This document shows, in pieces, positions 11,196-20,569 of a DNA stretch of 64,000 bases. The DNA is from Rotaria socialis. Its lineage: Eukaryota; Rotifera; Eurotatoria; Philodinida; Philodinidae. Position 1 is the stretch's first letter. The number at the start of each line of letters is the position of its first letter. The DNA lies in NCBI GenBank assembly GCA_905331475.1, contig CAJNYU010002675.1:124001-188000 (forward strand), written 5' to 3'. The position numbers and the translations under genes were made by a program. The notes under the pieces were generated by a model that saw only the letters and a list, made by a program, of their open reading frames with translations, was not told the DNA's origin and made no database searches.

Positions 11196-11289
11196 ATTGA
11201 ATTTAACGGTTTTTATTTTTAGATAATTTTCATTGATACAATATTTTCATTTTCAATTTTCAATTTATCACTTTCGATTTCATTCGATT

Positions 11290-13360
11290 ATGACTCAAAA
11301 TAATGTTTACAATAGATCTTATTTGACAAAACGAAAAACAACTGAACAAAATGAGCCCTATCATGTAGTCATTTTTCCATGTGATAATTCATTTTCAGTG
11401 GTTAAATCTAAACAATGTTCTCCATCCGAAAAAGATGGCTTTGTATTGGCACAATCTGATGGAAAAAAATTTATAGGTTTTATATTTGAAACAGGTAATA
11501 TAACAATTCTTAATAAAATTCAAATGAACAACTGTTTTCTTTATTATAGGTAGTTTTCAAGTATGTAGCAAATCAGCTGATCGTTTATCACAAAAGCAAC
11601 ATGAAGATATAGAGAGTGATTATGAACGCAGTAAAGAAAACGTCGCACCAAAAGATATTATTTCAAATACTACTGGTGAATTTATTTAATTATTTTTTTA
11701 CTACATAAATGCCTTTTATTTTAGGAAAAAAACTTTGAATTCATTAAAGGATGTCCCATTTGCGATCGATTCTATTACAAATAATCATGAAGAGCGCTCA
11801 CCACGGCGCACCATTTCTAATACGACAGGTAAGTGATCTAAAAGATACTTTTTTTATCGTCAAACTAAGACGAAAAAAAGCAATCGAATTTCTTCTAAAC
11901 ATTTCATGTTTGATTTTTTTATTTAATATTGAATTTATAGATATGAATCATGTTACAACACCTATTCGTCGAAAGCCAGGAAGTGAAAAAAGTAAAAACA
12001 TTTTTCGGTTACTGAAACAATCGAATCAAATATTCATTCTTTACATTATAGAGTGGCAACAAAATCGTAACCCAAACTGTCTGCCAAATAATGATCCCAC
12101 AATAGCAACAAGTAGATATATTGTGTTACTGATACTATTTTTTTTCCCGATTTTTAGCAACAATGTCCACGTCTATTACAACATGTACTGATCCAACAAC
12201 TGTATCATTGTCTGCATCAAACAATTTGAATGTATGTCGACGTTCCATGATAGACTCATCACCATCTCCAGTTAAGAAAAAGAAAAAATCCAATAACAAG
12301 AAAAAATATTCTTCATTTTCATTGGATTCATCAGATGATGAAGATATAATTCGTTCTAATGAACAGATTAAAACTCCACAATTTCGTGGACGCAATGTTA
12401 TTCATGCTGAACGTGATACAACAACAACAACACCACCACATCCAGAAAAATTAAATGATCAAAATAATATTCTAGAGTTAATTGAAAAAAATATTCGATT
12501 CCTCTGCTCCTTAGTCAGCAAAAGTTAGAAAAAATGATTACGTCTACGTATAAAAATCAAATCAAAATTCAAAAGGCGTTAAGCAAAAAGCAGGTATGTT
12601 TAAAAGGTTTTTCAATAGTGAAAGTTATTATTAAAAAACAATCAATTCATAAAATGACAGTTAATTGAAATAACGATTGATATTGTTGGAAGATAATTTT
12701 GAATATATTTCCAATATGATTTGATTTTTGAAAAACGGGATAATTAACTAATTGATATTCTTTTACTTAGTTTTTTTTAGTTCAATTCTATTCTCAAAGA
12801 TTGTTTAAAATACCCTTCCATTTTTCTTTATCGTTTTTTACATAAACTTAATTTAAATCTCATTACAAATATTATATTTTACATTAGGTATTCGTTTCAA
12901 TGGAAGAGCCTACCGATATCGACAACGACGAAAGGAGTTTCTCTTCGTCAGTGGTAAATAAGATCTTTAATTATTCTGATACTTCTACTTTTGTTGTTTA
13001 GATTTATAAAGCAGCTGACAATGAACTTGGTATTGATTTGTTGAAAATTCCAGCTACCAAAGAAAAAGCAAATTTATACGTTACAACATTGATACAACTG
13101 ATATATTCAATAGAGGAATTGGCTGAATTGCAGCCGACTCAAACATATGATGATGAAAGATACAAACTGATCAAGGGTAATAATACCTTTCTTTGACATG
13201 TTCTAACTATGCCCTTTTATTTTTAGACGCTGTACGTGTTAAATTTAAACTTACTGAAGAACAATTAGAACAAATGTTCAATGAGTGGCTTCGAGAAGTC
13301 TTTTTAGCAAAACGGAGGGTGGCAGTGGCGAAACTCAAACCAATAAAAGATAGTGATTGA
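11290..13360 (+). CDS. BEN-like accessory protein of the transposon (two frame problems)
   Basis: Nine short exons can be read: 11290-11494, 11550-11675, 11725-11828, 11941-11991, 12052-12111, 12158-12593, 12888-12953, 13002-13176 and 13227-13360. The N-terminus (YHVVIFPCDNSFSVV ... DGKKFIGFIFETG) looks like the small beta-rich module often found at the start of BEN-type proteins. The middle is Ser/Lys/Asp-rich (PVKKKKKSNNKKK, LDSSDDEDI). The C-terminus resembles a BEN domain: YVTTLIQLIYSIEELAEL, DERYKLIKDAVRVKF, FNEWLREVF. It starts 95 bp after the transposase stop, so the two form one unit. A7 runs at about 11726 and 12485 each need one more A to keep frame. DNA binding to the subterminal arrays is a guess from the domain. 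Confidence 0.65.
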
Positions 13361-13554
13361 AACGATTATTCAAATCAACTTTTTGACAATTGCTTTTTTT
13401 TCTTGTTAATATTTATTTATTGTAATTTATTTATTATATTTAAATAAAAATTTAAAATAAAACGAATATTTTTCCTTAAAATAATTCTTCAAAATTGAAC
13501 CAATAAGGTGTACTGCAGTGAGACTGATTGCATGTAAACATTTACCGTCAACAT

Positions 13555-13680
13555 GGTGCTATAGTGCATCATAGCGACTCATAGTGATGTTATATCGCGC
13601 TATAACGGCCATAACGATCGCTAAAAGGGGTCACAATGCGATCGCTAAAGTGGCGTTATAGTGGTGCTATTTAACCGTTA
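13555..13680. repeat. Right subterminal GCTATAGC palindrome array
   Basis: Copies related to GTGCTATAGTGC, ATCGCGCTATAACGG, GATCGCTAAAA and TGGCGTTATAGTGG lie just inside the right end, mirroring the left array. Confidence 0.65.
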
Positions 13681-13693
13681 TCGATGACATGGG

Positions 13694-14982
13694 TGAAATA
13701 CTTAGAATATTCAGGGCATTCGATCAAACTCACAGTTCGAGTGGTTTTGAAGATTGATGAAACCATTGATGATGAATTCAGGATTCTTTTAAAATAGTAA
13801 TCTGTAAGAGGACTTTCTACAAATAAAGTGTTCCCATCAATAATTGAGAATTTTGATAGAGAGATGTAACAAGTGATCGTGAGACATAAATGCACCTTGG
13901 ACGTCATTGTACAGTATAAATACTTTTTATAGTGCTGTTCGTATATCAATATGATTGATGTCTGTGCAAATCCTAACAAAAGTTCACTTGTACCTTGATT
14001 CTGCTTAAAATCTGTTTGCAGTGCCAAATGTATCATATAAGTTACTGAATTTATGGATCACTGAAAATTTAATTGCAATTCTGAAAGAATTTCTTTAAAT
14101 TCATATTTTCAAAGAAAACACATAACTAACTGAAAAATTGCAACAATATTGTCGATCAAGTTTTGTTATACAGAATAAATACTTTTGTCAAATCATTTTT
14201 ACAACAATTGATAATAGACGATAATAGATCATCTTAGTCAATGACTTCCGTCAGATGCAGACAATGGTAATGATTTAGTTCCTAGTCAATATCCTTCAGA
14301 TACGCTATTTTCAAAAGTAGCACTTCAATGAAACGTTGCCTATATGAATTATTCCAAGCGGTCTATTGACATAAAATTCTAACTACCGTCCAAAAATCAG
14401 TTCAAAACCTCGACATGTCTGGAAAAGATGAAAGCAGGCTTTTATGGACATATTACTATTCCACATAGAATGATGGCAAATTGATAGACTAGTTTCATCG
14501 ACACTTGTGGGAGATGTCATTGCATATTTTCTTCATATGTGCAACATATATGGTATATGACAAACTGAAAAATTTCCACTCATCAAGAGAGGAGAATAAG
14601 TCATATACACATTTTGTAGCACAATATAAATGACATGTCTAACTCGACTCAAACAACGAATATTTGCAAATGCAAATTTTTTTCAACAATAATAATAATT
14701 GACAATAGCTGGGTTTTTCAACAACAGCAATAATTTAGAAAAATAATAAAGTTCATAAAAATGATCCAAGATAAAACAAAGACTTCAAGGTAGATTCGTC
14801 GGTTAAATCGATCGACAAGCTTGAAGAAAAGTTGCTTGATCCATAATAATATAAATAGATGGAAAGATTAAGAAGAATACGAACAATTCTGTCGTATATT
14901 GTCTTATTGATGACTTATCTATATATTCGTGATCGATCAGTTCATTGTTGTCTGACTAATTGGTGAATAGAACGCGATGTAT
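13694..14982. other. Intergenic, nothing recognised
   Basis: AT-rich sequence. The 121-codon minus-strand frame starting at 14036 overlaps the transposon end and has no family features. Confidence 0.45.
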
Positions 14983-15129
14983 CCCATGTTTAAAATATCG
15001 GACCATTTTTCTCGGTAAACCGCGGTATTTATCCTTCCTGCGGTAATCACACTAATATGGGAGTCGCTAAGCGGACTGGTAAAGTCGCGGTTAACCGCCG
15101 ATTTTCATGCGGTTTTTCTATGACATGGG
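14983..15129. mobile_element. 147-bp MITE with CCCATGT ends and ACCGCGGT palindromes
   Basis: Left end CCCATGTTTAAAATATCGG, right end read inward CCCATGTCATAGAAAAACC; AT lies on both sides (14981-14982, 15130-15131). The ends share CCCATGT with the large element at 7469-13693. The interior holds AAACCGCGGTA, CTGCGGTAA, CGCGGTTAACCGCC and TGCGGTTTTT, which are copies of one palindromic word. It could be mobilised by a transposase of the 7469 type, though its internal word differs. Confidence 0.65.
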
Positions 15130-15612
15130 ATTGAATACAATGAAAGCCATTCTATGTCATTCATTATTTTCTATTGGATGTCGTCAGTTCAACACTGTTT
15201 ATTCGTGGTATTTTTTGCTCGATTAATTCAATTCAATGAGTGAAATTTGTATCATTTTAATGCAACAACTGATAATAACGGTCAATGTCGAGAAACAGTA
15301 GAAAAAACAACGAAAACTTTTTAAAAAACCGGGTATCTGAAATCAAACTCGACTCGACTCGGTTTCGGTCTATCATGTGAATACGTGTCTTCTTCCAAAG
15401 GGGTGTGTTTAAACACGATTGACCATAAGAATCGTGATATTCATGGAAAGCTAAACCAAATTTTCAAGCCCAATTAAGACATGCGTCAGATGTCATTGAT
15501 GGTAAGTGATATTAGAATATTTTGTCCTGGTTAAAATTCTAACATAGATTTAAGCCAATTTCCTCAGATGGTTACTCGCAATAGTCGAAATTCTTTGTAA
15601 AAATATCAATAC
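15130..15612. other. Intergenic, nothing recognised
   Basis: Lies between a MITE and the stop of the minus-strand TPR gene; no coding or repeat signal seen. Confidence 0.4.
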
Positions 15613-16446
15613 CTACTCTAATTCAACTTTGAATTCATGCACAAGACCCATGTTCTCGTAGGTCATTGGAATATCGGGATGTTGAACAGGAAGTGACTTC
15701 AATCTGATTTTAAGTGATCGATTGTAATGATCCAATGCGAGATCATAATGACCGAGACCCCGATGAACAATGCCAATATTGTTGTACGATGAACCCAAAT
15801 CAGGATGATCCGGTGGTAGATGCTTCCCGTGAATAGCAAGTGACTTATCATAGAAGTCGAGCGCTTCAAAATACTTATTCTCTTCTTGATAGATGGTGCC
15901 AATGTTGTTGTAAAACATGGCCATATCTGGATGATTCTCATCGTGTGCTTGTTTGAAGAGTGACACGGCTCGATTGTACGATTCGAGTGCTCGACCACGA
16001 TCACCTTTCTTTCGATGAGTCTCACCGATGCTGTTGTGTGTGTTACCAATATTGACATGATCGGATGGACGAGTTTGCATCTTCATCTCGAGTGATTTCT
16101 GGTACCATTCGAGACTCGTATCATACTCACCTTTCTCATCAGCAACCGTACCAAGACGTTGATACAACGCACAAAGGGAGGGATCATTCGATGGAAGTTC
16201 GCTCAACCATCGACAATAGTACTTTTTGGCCAAATCGAATTTTCCCATATCGAGCATCACATCACCAAGAGAGAGAAGATTCGTTTCCTCTCTGTCGTAT
16301 TCGTTCTTCATGTGATCATACAGTTGTTTGAGATCGTTGTCATGATCACTACATAATGTCATTCGAATGATCGGCATTGTTGCATAAGCTGATAATGATG
16401 ATTGATCATGAGAAATCTCACTCAACCGAGAAATTGAGCCTAGCAT
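15613..16446 (-). CDS. TPR protein fragment, kinesin-light-chain-like repeats (bdelloid TPR/ART family)
   Basis: The frame gives 277 residues ending at 15613. The N-terminal part (MLGSISRL, PIIRMTLCSDHDNDLKQLY) is the linker typical of a large rotifer family in which an ADP-ribosyltransferase-like domain precedes TPR repeats. About four to five TPR units follow, each with a tyrosine-rich helix pair: LGDVMLDMGKFDLAKKYY, YQRLGTVADEKGEYDTSL, HNSIGETHRKKGDRGRAL, YNNIGTIYQEENKYFEAL and YNNIGIVHRGLGHYDLAL. TPRs bind protein partners. The reading frame is open for about 24 codons upstream of this ATG to a TAA at 16516-16518, and no catalytic domain is visible further up, where transposons lie instead. 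The gene is therefore probably 5'-truncated, or its first exons are far away. Repeat identification is firm, the family link is from general knowledge. Confidence 0.8.
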   Translation of the reverse strand: MLGSISRLSEISHDQSSLSAYATMPIIRMTLCSDHDNDLKQLYDHMKNEYDREETNLLSLGDVMLDMGKFDLAKKYYCRWLSELPSNDPSLCALYQRLGTVADEKGEYDTSLEWYQKSLEMKMQTRPSDHVNIGNTHNSIGETHRKKGDRGRALESYNRAVSLFKQAHDENHPDMAMFYNNIGTIYQEENKYFEALDFYDKSLAIHGKHLPPDHPDLGSSYNNIGIVHRGLGHYDLALDHYNRSLKIRLKSLPVQHPDIPMTYENMGLVHEFKVELE

Positions 16447-16700
16447 GAAGAGTAGTTGGAACTTGTTAAGAACATCGGATATCTTTACATATAGGCAGTT
16501 GCTTTCTACAGTATTTTACTAATCAAGATTTATGCATTTATTTTTATTTGAAACTGAATGATATTTTTGGTTAAATGCATTGGAGAATTTCGTTTTTCAA
16601 CAAGACTTCCTAAATAAATTCTATGCATTGAATGACTGATGCTAAGAAAAAAATAACCGACGCAGATTGTTCGGAAAACTTGTGCCTTAATATTTGTTTA

Positions 16701-17486
16701 ATGGGTGATCGAAAAGTTTTTGCACATGATTGAAATTCATATTTCTCGTGTTCTACACGTAATTTGTTTCTGTTTCGCCATGATTGAATGAGTAAATACT
16801 GAGTTTTGTCAAAAATATATTATTCATGTTCCCAGGAGATTCAATCCGACCAGTGGATCCGATCGTTTCCGGCATCGGATCCTATGGATTCCGTTGCTTT
16901 TCGGTCGGCTCCGTTGAATTCCGACGATTTCCTAACTAACGGTTCCCGGTCCGGTTTCCGCCGGAAAAATTCCGTTAAGTTCCGCAAAATTTCGACCCGG
17001 AATTCGTCGGAAATCGACGGAACCGATAGGAATCGATCGGAAATGGTCCGACGAAATCTGGGCCAGAATACGTTAGTTAGGAAATCGTCGGAATTCAACG
17101 GAACCGATTCCGACGTACCCTGATTCTCCTGGGTTTCAAAATGTGGACAATGAAAGACAAAGCAACGGCAAAAAATATTGGCCAACCAAGAAAATTTCAG
17201 CTTATATGTAGTTTTATGTGCTCTATAAACTGGACAAAGAAAATCAGTACTTTATGCGAAGAGTCCAGTCTCCCTTTAACATTCATCTTGTCCAAACGAA
17301 AAAAAAGAACCTTCGAATAACTTTAGGAGAACATTGAGATAAAAGAACCATTTTCGATAATTTTATTAAGCAACTTTAGACGTCCATAGTGTGTATATTT
17401 TGTGTAAAAAAAAGCAAAAACAAAGCATGAGTAGAACAAGAGAAATATGAATTTCAATCTTGTGCAAAAACTTTTCGATCACCCGT
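16701..17486. mobile_element. Mariner-like non-autonomous element interrupted by another element
   Basis: Left end ATGGGTGATCGAAAAGTTTT and right end read inward ACGGGTGATCGAAAAGTTTT continue in near-identity for about 60-70 bp. TA sits on both outer sides (16699-16700, 17487-17488), the duplication expected of Tc1/mariner. No transposase frame is visible in the remaining interior. The segment 16831-17133 is a separate later insertion. A further partial copy of the end (AAAAGTTTTTGCACAT) lies near 17714. Confidence 0.8.
16831..17133. mobile_element. 303-bp CCCAGGAG-ended element nested in the mariner-like element
   Basis: Left end CCCAGGAGATTCAATCCG, right end read inward CCCAGGAGAATCAGGG, with TT on both sides (16829-16830, 17134-17135). 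The interior is a dense array of words such as TCCGTTG, GGAATTCC-like CGGAATTC, CGGAACCGA and ACGATTTCC in both orientations. Open frames across it on both strands mirror each other and are not genes. Confidence 0.75.
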
Positions 17487-18888
17487 TACCGTTTGATTAC
17501 TGGAGAAATCATACTATAGTATTGGGCTTTTTGACGTTTTATAAGGATCTGAAAGTTCAATTAGGATAGATCACATTTCTGATAGAGAATTTTGCAAAAC
17601 AAAGACTATAGCAGCTGCTTTTTCGAAAATTTGCCAATGTACATCAGATATTTTCGAAAGTTTTAGGAAGCAATGTTAAAAATAAAATGAACTTTAATTA
17701 AATGGAAAAAAAGTGAAAAGTTTTTGCACATATTGGTGATGCAATTGATTTTAAGTGATATGTTATATTCGTAAAAATTGAAAATTAGTGGAGTCTGGCA
17801 TGTTTTATTTGTGTGCCACATAGACTGAGATAGTTGACAGAACTGAACTAGCATAGACATTCTTGTATTCGAATAAAATTACCACCAAATTTTTCTTTAG
17901 CCCTTGAAGGATGAACTAATTAAATAGAGCAGAATTCTGCACGATATCATCATCTCATCACAGTGGGTATACACATTTCCATACAAAACAGTCGCAGACT
18001 ATTAAAGTAAAGTATGAGTCATCCACTTAAAGAGCAAGATCTTAAATAAGAATGATTCAGATACGATGTAATATAACTGTGGCGTGGAAGTGATAGAATT
18101 ATAGTGGTTATATCGCAAAATATAATCTCTCTATCAACCACACCAATTTTCTCAAAGTTTTTATTGTCATAACTTATTTTGATAGAGAAATCAATACGAT
18201 ATCTAGAATAACCACAAATGGCACTATTTAAAAAGTTTAACTGGTCATTGTGCAGATAAGAATCGAGCGACTCTAAATAAAGCTAATTATTTCCTTCTAA
18301 GCCTTAGCATAAGAGCTATCGAGATTTCAAAGAGAGTTATTGATTATTCAAGTCGCTAATATACTTGTCACTCGATTTTTTTATGCTGATTACGAATTGA
18401 AATGGGAAAATTCTAGAAAATCTTCGATTTGCACAGAATCTTTAAAAAAATTCTGAAACTGAAAGAATGAAAGAAAGTCAAGCAAATCCCACAACACTAT
18501 GTTCTCATCAAGATGAGTCACTAGCTTTATCTTAACAACAGTATCCTAAATTGAGCAAAAAAAAACTAAATACGCATAGATAAATGTCGTCTTTATTAAA
18601 CTCAAAATAGAATTTTCTCTACAGGCTTCCGTTTACATTCGCACCAAGGTTGGCGATATCTAATAAAACGTGTTCTGAAAAATACCGGCTCAGCAAAATT
18701 CTGCGTATGTTGAATCAGTAACATCTCAGATAAATTTTCCAGAGATTTTATTTTAGCAAAAACAAACATTTCTAAATTCATCAATGCTATGCAGCATACT
18801 CCTCCATTCAAAAGTATATACAAAACGGTCAAGACTAATTTTACAGAAAAATATCAGAACCATTCTCTTCCATTGTTCAGATCATTGA
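17487..18888. other. Intergenic, nothing recognised
   Basis: AT-rich, with one partial mariner-end copy near 17714. No protein family could be recognised in any frame. Confidence 0.45.
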
Positions 18889-20452
18889 TTATCGATTTGT
18901 AGTCAACCATTTAAATAAAGATCGTCTTGGAAACAGTAACATTAAAATTAAATTAATAAAGAAAAGGATTCCATAAGCGGCATAAATATATAATGATATA
19001 TATCGTCTTGGTGTTGGAAGAATAGCTAGATGAGCCGTTTTAGTAGCTAAATAAAATTTCGATAGCACGATTAAGTTTTTCTCATAATTAATTTCGATAT
19101 ATCTTACCACTATCAAGTAAAAGAACAACATATCCAATCCTCGCCACACCCATTCGATATGAACATGTTGGTGTAGTTATTTCATAGATAAAACGTTTTT
19201 CATTCAGATCGATAGAAAGAATTGATTGTGATAAGTATTCTCTTGCCATAACACGATTGGTCATATTAATTCGATCGTATGCAAATATATGAAACTAGAA
19301 AGAGAAGCATACTTATATACTGTGATTGAGGGAGTCTTAAATCAATGTACATACATGATGACTATCACCTTTGAGAATAAGATTTGGTTCTAGTTCATTG
19401 ATAAATGGTTTAACAAAACGAGCAGAACGTGTTAATAAAGGCCAATGATTCAGTACGATGCGAAATATAGATGTTAATGGACGATTTTGCGTTTGTTCCA
19501 TTATTGAAACACGTTTACCATCAACATAAGATTCAAACATATCGATATCTAACTAAAATTAAAAGCAAACAGTACAAAATTAGCAGGATAGTAATGCATG
19601 GTATTTTTCGTTAAAAATTACTTTAAGATATTCAATTTCATTTTGTCGATATAAAGCAATCGTTCGACCAAAATAATTTCGAAAACGTTGCCTTAATATG
19701 GGGTGTTTATCTCCATAATATTCTCCACCAACATCATTGTCACCAGGGATAACAATACATTTTTGTTCACGATTTTCATATTGAAATATTGAATCAAATC
19801 GCTCAAAATATCGTTTAAATTCATCATCGGTTGCTGATAAACCTTCATCAAAGATATCGCCCAAAAAAAGAATCCAATCCGGTTGGACATATTGATTTGC
19901 TTGAGAAAACGTTTTAGCAAGATATCTATACAAAATGTCATTCACTGATTACTGAGAACGATTGTTGATGACTTGAAGTCATAGTTGATTATAAAATACA
20001 AGTGTTCATACCTATCGGAATCCTGTCTTGTAATTAGTCCAAAAAATCCTTCATCTTTTTCACCAATTAATTGTGGATCAGCAACAAGAAGAAGTTTTAC
20101 AACAGTAGGCCTAAAAAAGATATATCATACACTAAGTAATCTTGCATTTATTTTTTATAGCTCTTGTTAATATTCTGAATCATTTTTTCGCGATATGAAT
20201 TTCTTCTTACTTTTTGGCTAATTCTTCAATATCGGGCCAATGAACTCGACTCCATTCATAGAGCAAAACTTCATTAATAAAAATTACTAAAATAGCAGTT
20301 ATCATCAAAAATCCATATTGTGTCCAGATCCACCGTTTAAATCTTGTTCGAAAACATAAACTATTTGGTAAAAATCTCGATGATGTTTTTAATCTATTCA
20401 TGTCAGTTTTTGATTCTGTATTCGTAGATAATTGATGACGCCGGACTAGCAT
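18889..20452 (-). CDS. MPPE1: Metallophosphoesterase 1 / PGAP5-like (Cdc1 family)
   Basis: Six exons (20211-20452, 20012-20110, 19622-19925, 19355-19552, 19108-19294, 18889-19046) join in phase to 395 residues, close to the roughly 400 of vertebrate MPPE1. Known family members remodel GPI anchors by removing an ethanolamine-phosphate side chain in the secretory pathway; yeast Cdc1/Ted1 are relatives. Metal-binding motifs are all present: VADPQLIGE, WILFLGDIFDEG, IPGDNDVGGE, LNHWPLLTR and LKGDSHH. A membrane segment near the N-terminus (FLMITAILVIFINEVLL) and another near the C-terminus (YIYAAYGILFFINLIL) place the catalytic part in the lumen. C-terminal region has TCSYRMGVARIGY. It follows EDRF1 on the same strand with 117 bp between them. 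Confidence 0.9.
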
Positions 20453-20569
20453 AATGCTTTTTTCCTATCATTGTTTCATGAAGTGAAAAATCTAGAACAA
20501 GATTATGTCATCGAGTTTATCCCTAGTTACAAACAATAGAGAAAAATAAAATAAAAGAAAAACTCTTCA

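Larger units (their letters stand above)
7469..13693 (+). mobile_element. Two-gene CACTA-like (Tnp2-type) DNA transposon, 6.2 kb
   Basis: The left end reads CCCATGTCGTTCATTTTTTC and the right end, read inward, CCCATGTCATCGATAACGG. At a matching depth both ends carry related words, GCGCCGCTATAGCGGC on the left and GCACCACTATAACGCC on the right, followed by more GCTATAGC-like copies (7489-7600; 13555-13680). TG flanks both sides (7467-7468, 13694-13695), fitting the 2-3 bp duplications of CACTA elements. Inside are a Tnp2-like transposase and a second gene with a BEN-like domain, both on the plus strand. Subterminal repeats of this kind bind the accessory protein in plant En/Spm; the same role here is inference. 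Reading frames carry three single-base problems, so current activity is doubtful. Confidence 0.75.

Noticed and set aside
13671..14036. 121-codon minus-strand frame
   Set aside because: Starts outside and ends inside the transposon terminal array; no protein features.
16806..17185. Overlapping 105- and 114-codon frames on both strands with similar peptides
   Set aside because: They lie in the palindrome-rich element at 16831-17133; the mirrored peptides come from inverted DNA words.
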